Source: Marinilactibacillus piezotolerans
GTDB lineage: Bacteria; Bacillota; Bacilli; Lactobacillales; Carnobacteriaceae_A
Assembly: GCF_900114235.1 (NCBI RefSeq)
Contig: NZ_FOSJ01000001.1
Coordinates: 1-64,000, forward strand
Direction: 5' to 3'
Length of the DNA stretch: 64,000 bases
This document shows, in pieces, positions 9,878-17,662 of the stretch. Every line of letters begins with the position of its first letter. Positions within the stretch are counted from its first letter, which is position 1. Below the pieces are notes generated by a model. It did not search any database and was not told where the DNA came from. It was given only the letters and a program-made list of their open reading frames with translations. The position numbers and the translations under genes are program-made.

Positions 9878-10390
9878 ATGGAATATTTTGATGTAGGAAA
9901 AGTCGTCAATACACATGGTCTAAAAGGAGAAGTTCGAGTCATTTCAATTACAAACACACCGGAAGAGCGTTATTTTCCTGGAGCCGCGCTGATCTGGTTT
10001 GGTAAGGATAATGAACAGATTAAGTTAACTGTCCGTACACATAGAATCCATAAAAATTTTGACTTAGTTGCTTTTGATGGATATCCAACAATTAATGATG
10101 TAGAAAAATTCGTGGGTGGATTACTAAAAGTCAGTGAAGATGATCTACTTGAACTAAATGATGATGAATTCTATCTACATGAGATTATTGGTTGCACAGT
10201 TATAGACGAAGAAGGTACTGAATTGGGGAAAGTGAAAGAAGTTCTTTCACCTGGTGCCAATGATGTCTGGGTTGTTCAACGTGAAGGAAAACGTGACTTA
10301 CTGCTTCCTTATATTGATCCTGTTATTTTGGATGTAGATATAAGGAACAAGGTGATTACTGCTCATATAATGGAAGGGTTAGACGAATGA
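9878..10390 (+). CDS. rimM: Ribosome maturation factor RimM
   Basis: RimM assists maturation of the 30S head and binds ribosomal protein S19. The 170-residue protein has the N-terminal RimM beta-barrel (starting [20 protein letters not shown]) and a C-terminal PRC-barrel with the FYLHEIIGC and [11 protein letters not shown] signatures. AGGAGAAGG precedes the ATG. Its last codon overlaps the trmD start by four bases (ATGA), indicating translational coupling. Confidence 0.97.
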   Translation: MEYFDVGKVVNTHGLKGEVRVISITNTPEERYFPGAALIWFGKDNEQIKLTVRTHRIHKNFDLVAFDGYPTINDVEKFVGGLLKVSEDDLLELNDDEFYLHEIIGCTVIDEEGTELGKVKEVLSPGANDVWVVQREGKRDLLLPYIDPVILDVDIRNKVITAHIMEGLDE

Positions 10391-11121
10391 AAATCGATAT
10401 AATAACTTTATTTCCAGAAATGTTCGATAGTCCATTAAGTCATTCTATGATGAAACGAGCAATAGAAAAAGACTTATTAGAAGTTAATATGGTAAACTTT
10501 CGGCGTTTTGGCAGTGGCAAGCATCAGCATGTTGATGACACGCCATATGGTGGCGGAGCTGGCATGCTGCTCAAACCTGAGCCTATCTTTCAATCTATTG
10601 AAGAAATCAATCAGCGTTCTCCTATGACTAACAAACGCATTATTCTAATGGATCCAGCAGGTAAACCTTTTGATCAGTCTATGGCTGAAGAATTTTCACA
10701 AGAAGAACATTTGGTATTTATATGTGGGCATTACGAGGGTTATGATGAGCGAATCAGAAGCCTAGTGACTGATGAAGTATCACTAGGAGATTATGTGCTA
10801 ACGGGTGGCGAACTGGCTTCTATGGTCATGATGGACGCTGCTGTACGTCTAATTCCAGGAGTACTCGGTAACGAAGTATCTGCTGAAACAGACTCTCACT
10901 CTAGCGGTTTACTAGAACATCCTCATTATACACGACCAGCTGAGTATAAAGGGATGGCTGTACCGGAAGTATTAATGAATGGAAACCATAAATTAATTGA
11001 AGAATGGCGTCATATGGAATCTTTAAAGCGTACATTTGAAAGAAGACCGGATATGCTTGAGAAGCGAAAATTAACAGATCAGGAAAAAGCTTGGATAAAG
11101 CAATGGCAGGAAAAAGATTAA
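10387..11121 (+). CDS. trmD: tRNA (guanine-37-N1)-methyltransferase TrmD
   Basis: TrmD methylates G37 of tRNAs reading CUN, CCN and CGG codons, preventing +1 frameshifting. This 244-residue SPOUT-class enzyme starts [13 protein letters not shown] and carries the knot SAM-binding segment [11 protein letters not shown], the [11 protein letters not shown] loop, and the C-terminal domain with PHYTRP and ERRPDML. Length is typical. It overlaps rimM by 4 bp and is followed by rplS, which has its own leader. Confidence 0.98.
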   Translation: MKIDIITLFPEMFDSPLSHSMMKRAIEKDLLEVNMVNFRRFGSGKHQHVDDTPYGGGAGMLLKPEPIFQSIEEINQRSPMTNKRIILMDPAGKPFDQSMAEEFSQEEHLVFICGHYEGYDERIRSLVTDEVSLGDYVLTGGELASMVMMDAAVRLIPGVLGNEVSAETDSHSSGLLEHPHYTRPAEYKGMAVPEVLMNGNHKLIEEWRHMESLKRTFERRPDMLEKRKLTDQEKAWIKQWQEKD

Positions 11122-11146
11122 ATTTTAAAAAATCAAGTGAATTCCC

Positions 11147-11175
11147 TTTACAGTAAATGCTTAATATGATAAAGT
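11147..11175 (+). promoter_or_regulatory. Candidate promoter for rplS
   Basis: TTTACA at 11147-11152 is followed, after 17 bp, by TAAAGT at 11170-11175. A better -10 sequence, TATGAT, at 11165-11170 is too close to that -35. The predicted start near 11182 falls just before the L19 leader structure. Confidence 0.4.
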
Positions 11176-11182
11176 TAATAGT

Positions 11183-11250
11183 CGAGTGGGCAACCACTTG
11201 TATTTGACAATATTCCGCTGGGACAAGCGCCTAAGAGTATTGTGCGAAAG
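11183..11250 (+). ncRNA. Candidate ribosomal protein L19 leader (autoregulatory 5' UTR)
   Basis: Between trmD and rplS there is a short AGTGG-GCAA-CCACT hairpin (11185-11198) and then a larger stem, ACAATA (11207-11212) with TATTGT (11238-11243), enclosing an inner CGCT/AGCG pairing. The L19 leader family of Firmicutes occupies exactly this position. The match is from structure and location; no covariance search was possible. Confidence 0.55.
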
Positions 11251-11261
11251 GAGTAGTTAAA

Positions 11262-11612
11262 ATGAATCCATTAATTCAAGACATCACCAAAGAACAACTA
11301 CGTAGTGATCTTCCTGACTTTCGTCCTGGAGATACAGTTCGTGTTCACGCACGTATCGTTGAAGGAACTCGTGAGCGTATCCAGATCTTTGAAGGCGTAG
11401 TGATCAAACGTCGTGGACAAGGTATCAGCGAAATGTATACTGTTCGTAAAGTATCTAACGGAGTAGGCGTTGAGCGTACTTTCCCACTTCATTCACCACG
11501 TGTTGCAAATATCGAAGTTACACGTCAAGGTCGTGTACGTCGTGCTAAATTGTATTACCTACGTAACTTACGTGGTAAAGCTGCACGTATCCAAGAACGT
11601 TCTCGTCGTTAA
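11262..11612 (+). CDS. rplS: 50S ribosomal protein L19
   Basis: A large-subunit protein near the 30S-50S interface. The 116-residue sequence contains the diagnostic [28 protein letters not shown] and C-terminal [11 protein letters not shown] blocks. AAGGAG precedes the ATG. It is flanked by a structured leader and an intrinsic terminator, so it is probably expressed as its own unit downstream of trmD. Confidence 0.98.
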   Translation: MNPLIQDITKEQLRSDLPDFRPGDTVRVHARIVEGTRERIQIFEGVVIKRRGQGISEMYTVRKVSNGVGVERTFPLHSPRVANIEVTRQGRVRRAKLYYLRNLRGKAARIQERSRR

Positions 11613-11630
11613 TTACAATGAGTATATTAA

Positions 11631-11669
11631 AAGAACTGTCGTCTCTGTGGAGATGACAGTTCTTTTTTA
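11631..11669 (+). terminator. Intrinsic terminator after rplS
   Basis: A 10-bp perfect stem (11631-11640 with 11655-11664), with further pairing across the loop, is followed by a T-run. Confidence 0.9.
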
Positions 11670-11721
11670 TAGAATAAATGATATATTTAAGTAAATAAAT
11701 CAACCAGAAGAAGGTAATCTA

Positions 11722-12507
11722 ATGAATGAATTTATCTATTCTAAATATGCTGAAATCTCCGTAGATAAATCAGGAACTGGAGAAGAGGCTGTGCTCTTTA
11801 TTCATGCGGGAATCGCAGATAGAAGAATGTGGTTGAATGAAACAAAATCATTAGCACATCAGTATTTTATTATTAATATTGATTTACCAGGATTTGGTAA
11901 AAGTAAAATTTTAGGTAACGAAATAGATTACACTAGTATTATGCAGTCTGTTATAGAGTTTTATCAGCTACAGAAAGTCACTATTGTTGCGGCGTCATTT
12001 GGAGCTAAAATTGCTATAGATTTTTATTTGATTTTTTCTGAATACGTTACAAGAATGGTTTTGATTTCGCCTGCTGTAAGCGGCTGGGAAGATTCAGCTG
12101 AAATAACTGAATATGAATATATGGAAGAAAACTTAAATGGTCTGCCTGAGCTTGTAGAATTAAATTACAACTTTTGAATCAATAGAGGTCGCGATGCTGA
12201 AAGTATAGGTGCTGGAATAAAAGCTCTGATGTATACGATGCTTTTTGACATTCTGTTTCGATCCAATCAGGATGTAAAAGAAGTTGAGTTGATTAGCAAT
12301 AGTTTGAAGTGTATTGAGAACATTCGTCGACCTGTGTTAATTATCAATGGTGAAAAAGATGTTTCGGATTTTATAATGATAGGAAAAATATTGCTTTCAA
12401 AAATTCCAAATGCAAAATTAAAAGTAATTCCCGAAGCAGCCCATTTGCCAAATCTTGAAAATCCAGCTTTATTTACTCGATACCTTTTAGATTTTTTGAA
12501 CCAATAA
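11722..12507 (+). pseudogene. Alpha/beta hydrolase gene interrupted by an in-frame TGA
   Basis: The frame from 11722 encodes an alpha/beta-hydrolase N-terminus: FIHAGIADRRMW, LPGFGKS, and a nucleophile elbow region AASFGAK with the candidate catalytic Ser. It stops at TGA 12175-12177. The same frame continues without shift and from 12229 encodes the C-terminal half with INGEKDVSD (acid residue) and PEAAHLPNLENP (catalytic His). Homologues of this type commonly have Trp at the stop position, so one TGG-to-TGA change is the simplest cause. All flanking genes use TGA as stop and TGG for Trp, so recoding is unlikely. The two halves sum to about 261 codons, normal for the family. Confidence 0.85.
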
Positions 12508-12564
12508 AAATGATTCTTTCGTCCTATTATAATTTTAGCTACTGCATCCAATGATTTACATAAA

Positions 12565-12600
12565 AATAAGAAGGGCTATCAAAATAGCTTCCTTCTTATT
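12565..12600. terminator. Bidirectional terminator
   Basis: AATAAGAAG...CTTCTTATT with an internal GCTAT/ATAGC stem forms a hairpin between two convergent genes. Confidence 0.75.
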
Positions 12601-12611
12601 ATCAATTTTTT

Positions 12612-12962
12612 CTAATTTACAAAGTGAGTGTTTTTAGTTTTCCAGTCTTCTAGTTTGATTGCTACCCAGAAGCCATAGATACCTAGTGTAATGATCATAA
12701 GTAATAACCATTTGATCCAGTTGCCGAACAGTCCAATTCCGGTTCCGTAAAAGTGCATTCTATGACCATCTACTACTGTATGGTTAATTTTCCACCCGAA
12801 TATCCAGCATAGTACCCATGGATAAGCAATTCCAATGGTGAAAAATGTAACGATCGAGCCTAATATCTGAATCAATATGTAAGTAAGTAATCCTCCATCA
12901 AAATAAGATTGCCGTCCCCATTTTTCTTCAGTACCATACCCTGGTCTTCTTGCATAATCCAT
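12612..12962 (-). CDS. DUF898 (YjgN-like) membrane protein
   Basis: A 116-residue protein of unknown function with two to three hydrophobic segments (about 25-50, 50-58 and 80-103). The pattern SYFDGGLLTYILIQILG, ITLGIYGFW and the charged C-terminal WKTKNTHF resembles DUF898 domains, which usually occur in longer YjgN proteins; this is a single-domain version. The ATG is preceded by a GAGGAAG ribosome site. It is convergent with the broken hydrolase, and the context gives no functional clue. Confidence 0.65.
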   Translation of the reverse strand: MDYARRPGYGTEEKWGRQSYFDGGLLTYILIQILGSIVTFFTIGIAYPWVLCWIFGWKINHTVVDGHRMHFYGTGIGLFGNWIKWLLLMIITLGIYGFWVAIKLEDWKTKNTHFVN

Positions 12963-13167
12963 TTTCTTCCTCCTTATTAGTTTAAAAGTAGTATACCATG
13001 TCAGTTTTCATGAAACGAGGATTTTCTAAATATTTCTCCGAGGTGTTTTCTATTATTAAATTTGACCAAATTGTTCTCAAGCCTGTATTTACAATACAAT
13101 CTACGTTATAATAATAAAAGTGAGAATTTAATGATAACTACAATCAAACTAACTGGAGGACTTATAA

Positions 13168-13653
13168 ATGAGTATAATTACTGAGAACTTTAAAAAAATG
13201 GCTGAAGAAAATAAAATTCAATTTAAAACTAAAGAACTACCAGCTCCAATTCGTAATAAAGAAGGAAACACTGTTGAACAGAAACAACTCTTGTTTCAAT
13301 CCGCTTTACGCGTAACTAAAACTAAACCCGTTGGTTGTGCAGTCATCATTCATGACGCAGAACTAGAACGAGTAAACTATCAAATCACTTATAGCAAAAT
13401 TGGTTATGTTACGGATCGCAACAAACTACCTGATATTTTGACTGAGCTAAATGATTTAAACGCAATGAGATCAGGATATTATCGTTTTTTAGTTTCTGGA
13501 GATGGTGAACTATTTATGCGTTTCTTAGGTATTACTGGTGAAGATGTAGCTCCTGTCATGGATATATTTATTTTTGGTGGACGAATCTTGCGTGCTCTGC
13601 TACCAGAACTAGACAAAATCGACGGAATAGACTTAACGCCTAGAAAAGGATAA
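13168..13653 (+). CDS. Conserved hypothetical protein
   Basis: I do not recognise this 161-residue soluble protein. It is mixed alpha/beta, with no signal peptide or membrane segment. It has a distinctive glycine-containing C-terminus (IFIFGGRILRALLPELDKIDG) and an aromatic-rich central part (SGYYRFLVSGDGELFMRF). GGAGG precedes the ATG. The next gene (OsmC family) starts 9 bp after its stop, so the two are almost certainly co-transcribed. A role linked to stress or thiol chemistry would be a guess by association. Confidence 0.7.
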   Translation: MSIITENFKKMAEENKIQFKTKELPAPIRNKEGNTVEQKQLLFQSALRVTKTKPVGCAVIIHDAELERVNYQITYSKIGYVTDRNKLPDILTELNDLNAMRSGYYRFLVSGDGELFMRFLGITGEDVAPVMDIFIFGGRILRALLPELDKIDGIDLTPRKG

Positions 13654-13661
13654 GGATCTAA

Positions 13662-14081
13662 ATGAACAAACCACTTTTTGAAACACAAATAATCAATAAA
13701 GATGGAGTAAATGGCGTAGCTTATGTTAATACCTCTAAAGGATTACGGGTTGTTACTTCTAGTCCTTTAAATAATGATCCGGGCACCAATCCTGAAGAAT
13801 TATTCGGATTAGCCATGACGACGTGCCTGAATGCAACGATCCAATCTCTTTTAAAAGCCCGAGGATTTGCAAACGAGAGTAAGGTTGAAAGTACGATTCA
13901 GCTAAAGCGTGAATCTAGTGGTGTAGGATTTTTCTTTGACGTTAAGCTATTTGCTTCTATCAAAGATTTTGATTTTAAAGAGGCAGAACAAATAATTGCT
14001 TCTGCAGAAAAGCGGTGTCCCGTTTCTAAATTGACTCAAGGAGCAGAAACTCTTGAAATTCATACTGTTCCTTATTCTTAA
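13662..14081 (+). CDS. OsmC/Ohr family peroxiredoxin
   Basis: Members reduce organic hydroperoxides with a pair of conserved cysteines. The 139-residue protein has the first Cys in the helix GTNPEELFGLAMTTCLNATI (about residue 52) and the second in AEKRCPVSK (about 120), both preserved, so it should be active. The VNTSKGLRVVTSSP strand fits the fold. Length matches Ohr-type proteins. It is the second gene of a two-gene unit with the hypothetical at 13168. Confidence 0.88.
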   Translation: MNKPLFETQIINKDGVNGVAYVNTSKGLRVVTSSPLNNDPGTNPEELFGLAMTTCLNATIQSLLKARGFANESKVESTIQLKRESSGVGFFFDVKLFASIKDFDFKEAEQIIASAEKRCPVSKLTQGAETLEIHTVPYS

Positions 14082-14106
14082 CCTTCAACATTAAAAGTTT
14101 TTTCTT

Positions 14107-14155
14107 AAACCAAATAAGGTTGATAATTGATAATCAACCTTATTTGGTTTATAAT
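14107..14155 (+). promoter_or_regulatory. Promoter of satD operon embedded in an 18-bp-arm palindrome
   Basis: Two perfect 18-nt inverted arms (14107-14124 and 14133-14150) are separated by 8 nt. A near-consensus promoter overlaps them: TTGATA (14127-14132) lies in the spacer and TATAAT (14150-14155) begins at the last base of the right arm, with a 17-bp gap. The arrangement is what a repressor operator would look like. It may also act as a weak terminator for the OsmC gene, but there is no clear T-run. Confidence 0.75.
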
Positions 14156-14185
14156 TTATCTATAAATAATGAAGGGAGACATTGT

Positions 14186-14899
14186 ATGGAATCAAAATTA
14201 AGTATAGCAGTCATTGCAGACATAATTGCATCAAAAAAGATTGAAAATCGAGCGCCCTTACAGGAAATATTAAATGAAATATTAAAAACTGTAAACACAA
14301 ATTTCAATGATCAAATCGAATCATATCTAACAATAACACTTGGAGATGAATTCCAAGGAATTATTAAGGACTTCAAGACAACGTTTTTAATCATAGACTT
14401 AATTGATACCCAGTTAAAAACATTAACGAAATCAATTCTTAAAGAAGAAGTTACTTTGCGGTGGGGAATAGGGGTAGGGGAGTTAGTTACTCCTATTAAA
14501 GATAAAACAATCAGTATAGGTTCTGACGGCCCAGTATATTGGAATGCTAGAAATGCAATCGAAAAGGTACATTCACACAATGATCATGGAAATACTACGG
14601 AGAAACTGGTTTCTGAAACTCTTGAAGATGATTTTTTTAATAGCATTATACGAATACAAAATGTTATTAAAAATCAATGGACGACCACACAACAAGATAC
14701 GGTAAGCATTTTATTGAAAGAATTTGGTTATGAAGAAGTCAATAATCAGAAACTAAAAATTCTTCTTAATCAAAAATTAAATAAAGATTACAGCGAGCAG
14801 ACAATTAGTAAAAGAGTCATTTCGACCCACATCAAACAGTATGTTCAATCTAGAATACAATTAGCTGAAAGATTAGAAGATTGGAGGAAGCTCAAGTGA
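14186..14899 (+). CDS. satD: SatD family protein, cyclase-like palm pattern plus C-terminal HTH
   Basis: A 237-residue protein of the SatD family, named from the streptococcal secretion/acid-tolerance locus downstream of ffh; its biochemical role is unknown. I see a strand with Asp12 (AVIADIIAS), GDEFQG at 53-58, WGIGVGEL at 93-100, GPVYWNARNAI at 115-125, and a C-terminal helix-turn-helix-like segment (about 189-213, with YSEQTISKRV). The spaced Asp, GDEF and GIGVGEL elements resemble palm-fold nucleotide cyclases; that reading is inference. GAAGGGAG fixes the ATG at 14186, although the frame is open further upstream. Its stop overlaps the next start (GTGA), so the pair is coupled. It lies 6 kb from ffh, unlike in streptococci. 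Confidence 0.8.
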   Translation: MESKLSIAVIADIIASKKIENRAPLQEILNEILKTVNTNFNDQIESYLTITLGDEFQGIIKDFKTTFLIIDLIDTQLKTLTKSILKEEVTLRWGIGVGELVTPIKDKTISIGSDGPVYWNARNAIEKVHSHNDHGNTTEKLVSETLEDDFFNSIIRIQNVIKNQWTTTQQDTVSILLKEFGYEEVNNQKLKILLNQKLNKDYSEQTISKRVISTHIKQYVQSRIQLAERLEDWRKLK

Positions 14900-15870
14900 T
14901 TGTTGAAAGTTTGATTGTACATGTACTGGGAGACTTTTATCTTCAAAAACAACCTAAAGATCTATACCATAATCGGACTAGGTTAGAAGTAGAAAATCAA
15001 ATCAGAAATTATGGTTGGAGCAGTGTAGTTGTTTTTTTGATTTCAATATGGATGAACCCGAATCGAGATTTCATCCAACCCATTTTCCTTCTTCTGGCAA
15101 TTCCTGTATTGAATTTTTTACATAAAAAGTTAATTGTTCTCTTAATAATAAAAGGAATTAACGCTATATCTAAATCTCAAGCCAATATAGCTGAATTTTT
15201 TACAAAAAACGGCAAATTGATGATTTTTATAATAAGCCAAATCATTCACACTGTTTCGATTCTATTAATCATTAATATGAGTATAAATCTAGAAGAAATA
15301 CTGAAAATTACTTTAACAGGAGTACTAACAATTTTAACCCTAATATATTTATACAAATCTAGAAAAGAATATAATTTGAAACAGGCAGGACTATTTATAG
15401 CAGGTTCGCTTATCATTACAGCTTCTATCCTTTATATACTATATAACTTTACTATTTCATTAAGGTATGAAATTTTTTACCAACAAATCATTAGTTATAC
15501 TCTCGTCATTTTAATCCTTATGCGGCCAGCCAATTTATTGATTAGAAAGCTAAGTTCTAATTATGATCCTAAAAGCGACTTGGATTACTTAGGTCGATTT
15601 ACTAATAAATCTTCTCCAAAACCAGCAGCTGGATTTCGGGGAGCAGGGGCGATGATAGGAAATTTAGAACGTATTATGATTTTACTATCTTTTGTTTCTG
15701 GTAATTTAATTCCTATCGTAGCAATTCTATCGATAAAAGCTTTTGCGAGATACAAACTGATTGTAGAAGATGCTTCTTTTTCCGAGTATTTTGTCATTGG
15801 TACAATGCTTAGTGTGGTCATTACGTTTGTTTTATATTTAATGCTTCACGCACTTCTAGGGCTTAACTAA
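14896..15870 (+). CDS. DUF3307 polytopic membrane protein
   Basis: A 324-residue integral membrane protein with about seven or eight hydrophobic segments. The N-terminal HVLGDFYLQ (9-17) and a C-terminal block around GAMIGNLERIMIL, IKAFARYK and EYFVIGTMLS match the DUF3307 family. Function is unknown. The frame opens at a TTG at 14881, but GGAGGAAG (14883-14890) lies eight bases before GTG 14896, which is the better start. That GTG overlaps the satD stop by four bases. The tight coupling suggests the membrane protein is the partner or output of SatD. Confidence 0.8.
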   Translation: MIVESLIVHVLGDFYLQKQPKDLYHNRTRLEVENQIRNYGWSSVVVFLISIWMNPNRDFIQPIFLLLAIPVLNFLHKKLIVLLIIKGINAISKSQANIAEFFTKNGKLMIFIISQIIHTVSILLIINMSINLEEILKITLTGVLTILTLIYLYKSRKEYNLKQAGLFIAGSLIITASILYILYNFTISLRYEIFYQQIISYTLVILILMRPANLLIRKLSSNYDPKSDLDYLGRFTNKSSPKPAAGFRGAGAMIGNLERIMILLSFVSGNLIPIVAILSIKAFARYKLIVEDASFSEYFVIGTMLSVVITFVLYLMLHALLGLN

Positions 15871-15896
15871 ATATCAGTATATTAAAAATACTATGT

Positions 15897-15974
15897 AAAA
15901 AGACCAGTCAAAAATTATAATACCTCTAAAAGTTAGACGTGTTGGAGGTATTATAAAAAAATTACTGGTCTTTT
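15897..15974. terminator. Nested two-tier hairpin between convergent genes
   Basis: An outer 11-bp stem (15898-15908 with 15964-15974) encloses an inner 11-bp stem (15916-15926 with 15945-15955). The outer arm ends in T on the plus strand and in T on the minus strand, so it can terminate both the DUF3307 gene and the regulator gene. Confidence 0.7.
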
Positions 15975-16009
15975 ACTATTAATAATAGATGGAAAAATAA
16001 TTACTTAAC

Positions 16010-16918
16010 TTATTCAGGCTTGATTTCAACATCCACATATCCATAAGGATTATAAAGAAGTTTAGGATTTTCTTTTGTTAATTTAACCAAATCTTCCCGA
16101 TCCATTACACGAAATAACTCAATAGCTAGTTCATAACTTTCCTGACTTTCTTTTTCTTTATCCAATCCCTGCAGACACAAGCCTTGACGAACCAATGCAG
16201 CACCAAAAGATAGGGCATTACTATCATTCTTCGATTTAGTAATAAGTTGATCAATATACTTTAATGCAAGATCATACTCTTCATGCGCTATCAGTATACA
16301 AGAAAGGTGAGATAAGTAGGATAGTCTCAGCTCCTCAGCTTCTTTAAAACAGTAATATTTTTCAAGATCCTTTAAAGCTCTATCTGTCAGGGAGACAACT
16401 GTTTCTACCTCAAACAAATAGAGAATACCATTTAATAAATGAAGTTCTGAGAGATAGAATTTATCTAATTTTTTCAATCTCTCCCATGTACTTTCTGCAT
16501 ATTTACGAGCAGCTACAAGATTATGGTCTTTCATCAAACTATAATAAGCTTGAGCAATATTCAGCACATCTTTTGTCAAGTGATCATAGCGACTTTCAAG
16601 CAAATCATTAGCAGCATCTATCAATTTTTTTACATATGTTATCTCAGGAAATTGCTCCATTTTCTTATATAAATAAAAAACATTGTCTTTATCATTTAAA
16701 CTATAATCATTTAATATAAATGAATACTCATCGTGGTGCATATCCATATAATCAAGAATAGCCAAATATTTCACTACGTTTGGATTGATTTCATCTCTCT
16801 CAAGTTTTGTATAATTAGACCTTGACATCGTACTGTCAGAAATTTCCTGCTGGGAATAGCCTTTGTTTTCTCTAATAGTTTTTAAGACCTTTCCTAAATG
16901 ATAATATGCCTCGTTCAT
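16010..16918 (-). CDS. Rgg/GadR/MutR family transcriptional regulator
   Basis: A 302-residue cytoplasmic regulator with an N-terminal XRE helix-turn-helix (about 6-60, GKVLKTIRENKGYSQQEIS with SRSNYTKLER). The long helical C-terminal domain (about 70-290, TPR-like) is the layout of Rgg proteins, which sense short hydrophobic peptides in streptococci. AGGAGG precedes the ATG at 16918. It is divergent from the small gene at 17067, a typical target arrangement for Rgg regulators. No obvious short peptide pheromone gene is next to it. Confidence 0.85.
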   Translation of the reverse strand: MNEAYYHLGKVLKTIRENKGYSQQEISDSTMSRSNYTKLERDEINPNVVKYLAILDYMDMHHDEYSFILNDYSLNDKDNVFYLYKKMEQFPEITYVKKLIDAANDLLESRYDHLTKDVLNIAQAYYSLMKDHNLVAARKYAESTWERLKKLDKFYLSELHLLNGILYLFEVETVVSLTDRALKDLEKYYCFKEAEELRLSYLSHLSCILIAHEEYDLALKYIDQLITKSKNDSNALSFGAALVRQGLCLQGLDKEKESQESYELAIELFRVMDREDLVKLTKENPKLLYNPYGYVDVEIKPE

Positions 16919-16955
16919 TGTAAAACCTCCTAATTCGATTGGGTAAAATAATAAC

Positions 16956-17008
16956 AATTTTCAATAAATTGATAAATTATTGTTAATATATTTTATATAA
17001 GGTTGATA
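16956..17008. promoter_or_regulatory. Divergent control region of the Rgg-like gene and small gene
   Basis: This AT-rich gap holds a 15-base sequence with two mismatches to the CodY consensus (16956-16970) upstream of the regulator. It also holds ATAAGGTTGATA (16997-17008), a 12-base exact match to the left arm of the satD operator (14114-14125). Promoters are not clearly resolved. Confidence 0.35.
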
Positions 17009-17066
17009 TTCGATGATTAGTCGGTTAAAAGTATAACAGGATGAACTTAATGTGAGGTGGGATCAT

Positions 17067-17357
17067 ATGAGAGAAACTAAGCCAACAAACAACTATCCAA
17101 GCAATAAGTATAAGTATGTTATAGAGTGTAAAAGTATGCAGATAACTTTAACAGTGGACAACAACGATATTATCCATAATGCAGATGGAGATATCGACTG
17201 CCCTTTGGAAACAGTATTAAGAAAAAACCATTTCACTTTATACGAACTAAAAAAGTGGGGACTAGTAAGTATCCATTTTGTGGAAATAGCAAATGAAGAA
17301 GAAACTATTAGAAATCAAATTGAATGTGAAACTGTATTACAATCGATAAAATTTTAA
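17067..17357 (+). CDS. Small hypothetical protein divergent from Rgg-like regulator
   Basis: A 96-residue polar protein that I do not recognise, with no signal peptide or membrane segment. It starts MRETKPTNNYPSNKYKYVIEC and appears to form a short beta-rich domain followed by a helix. GAGGTGGGATCAT before the ATG supports this start rather than the GTG 15 bases upstream. A terminator follows at 17406-17449. Its divergent position beside an Rgg-like gene suggests it may be regulated by it. Confidence 0.6.
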   Translation: MRETKPTNNYPSNKYKYVIECKSMQITLTVDNNDIIHNADGDIDCPLETVLRKNHFTLYELKKWGLVSIHFVEIANEEETIRNQIECETVLQSIKF

Positions 17358-17405
17358 CATGAATCTATAGAAATAGATATTAGAATTCCAAATATTTTCT
17401 TTTAA

Positions 17406-17449
17406 AAAACCATCATCGACTTAGAGAACAGTCCTTGATGGTTTTATTT
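17406..17449 (+). terminator. Intrinsic terminator after the small gene
   Basis: A 10-bp stem AAAACCATCA/TGATGGTTTT (17406-17415 with 17436-17445) is followed by a T-rich tail. Confidence 0.75.
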
Positions 17450-17628
17450 ATTACGTCTATATTATCGTAATATAATTTAAGTAAGAGAAACATATTATTT
17501 TGAAGTATTTATATCTAAGGTCTGTTAGGGATAAGAGTATCTATACTAATTGAACTGGGATTAGAGTAAATATGAAGAGAAGAGAAGGGGAGCGTAGGTA
17601 GGGCACTCAAAAATTTGATTTTTTAAGA
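17450..17628. other. Non-coding gap before the toxin-antitoxin locus
   Basis: I see no open frame with family resemblance, no hairpin and no repeat in this purine-rich stretch. Confidence 0.4.
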
Positions 17629-17656
17629 TTGACAGTGTTATCTTTTATGATATACT
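17629..17656 (+). promoter_or_regulatory. Promoter of the antisense antitoxin RNA
   Basis: TTGACA (17629-17634, perfect consensus) and TATACT (17651-17656) are separated by 16 bp. No reading frame follows, only a structured RNA ending at a terminator. Confidence 0.75.
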
Positions 17657-17662
17657 TGAATT

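Noticed and set aside
9682-9957. Minus-strand open frame upstream of and overlapping rimM
   Set aside because: Low-complexity residues without family resemblance, and it overlaps the clear rimM start.
12175-12240. Selenocysteine or recoded TGA in the hydrolase
   Set aside because: No selenocysteine-insertion-like hairpin was recognised and the neighbouring genes use TGA as a normal stop, so a nonsense mutation is simpler.
14107-14150. The satD palindrome as a plain terminator of the OsmC gene
   Set aside because: There is no T-run after it and a near-consensus promoter overlaps it, so an operator is more likely, although both may hold.
16958-17066. Short hydrophobic peptide pheromone (SHP) for the Rgg-like regulator
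   Set aside because: I found no short frame with a hydrophobic C-terminus and ribosome site in the adjoining gap.
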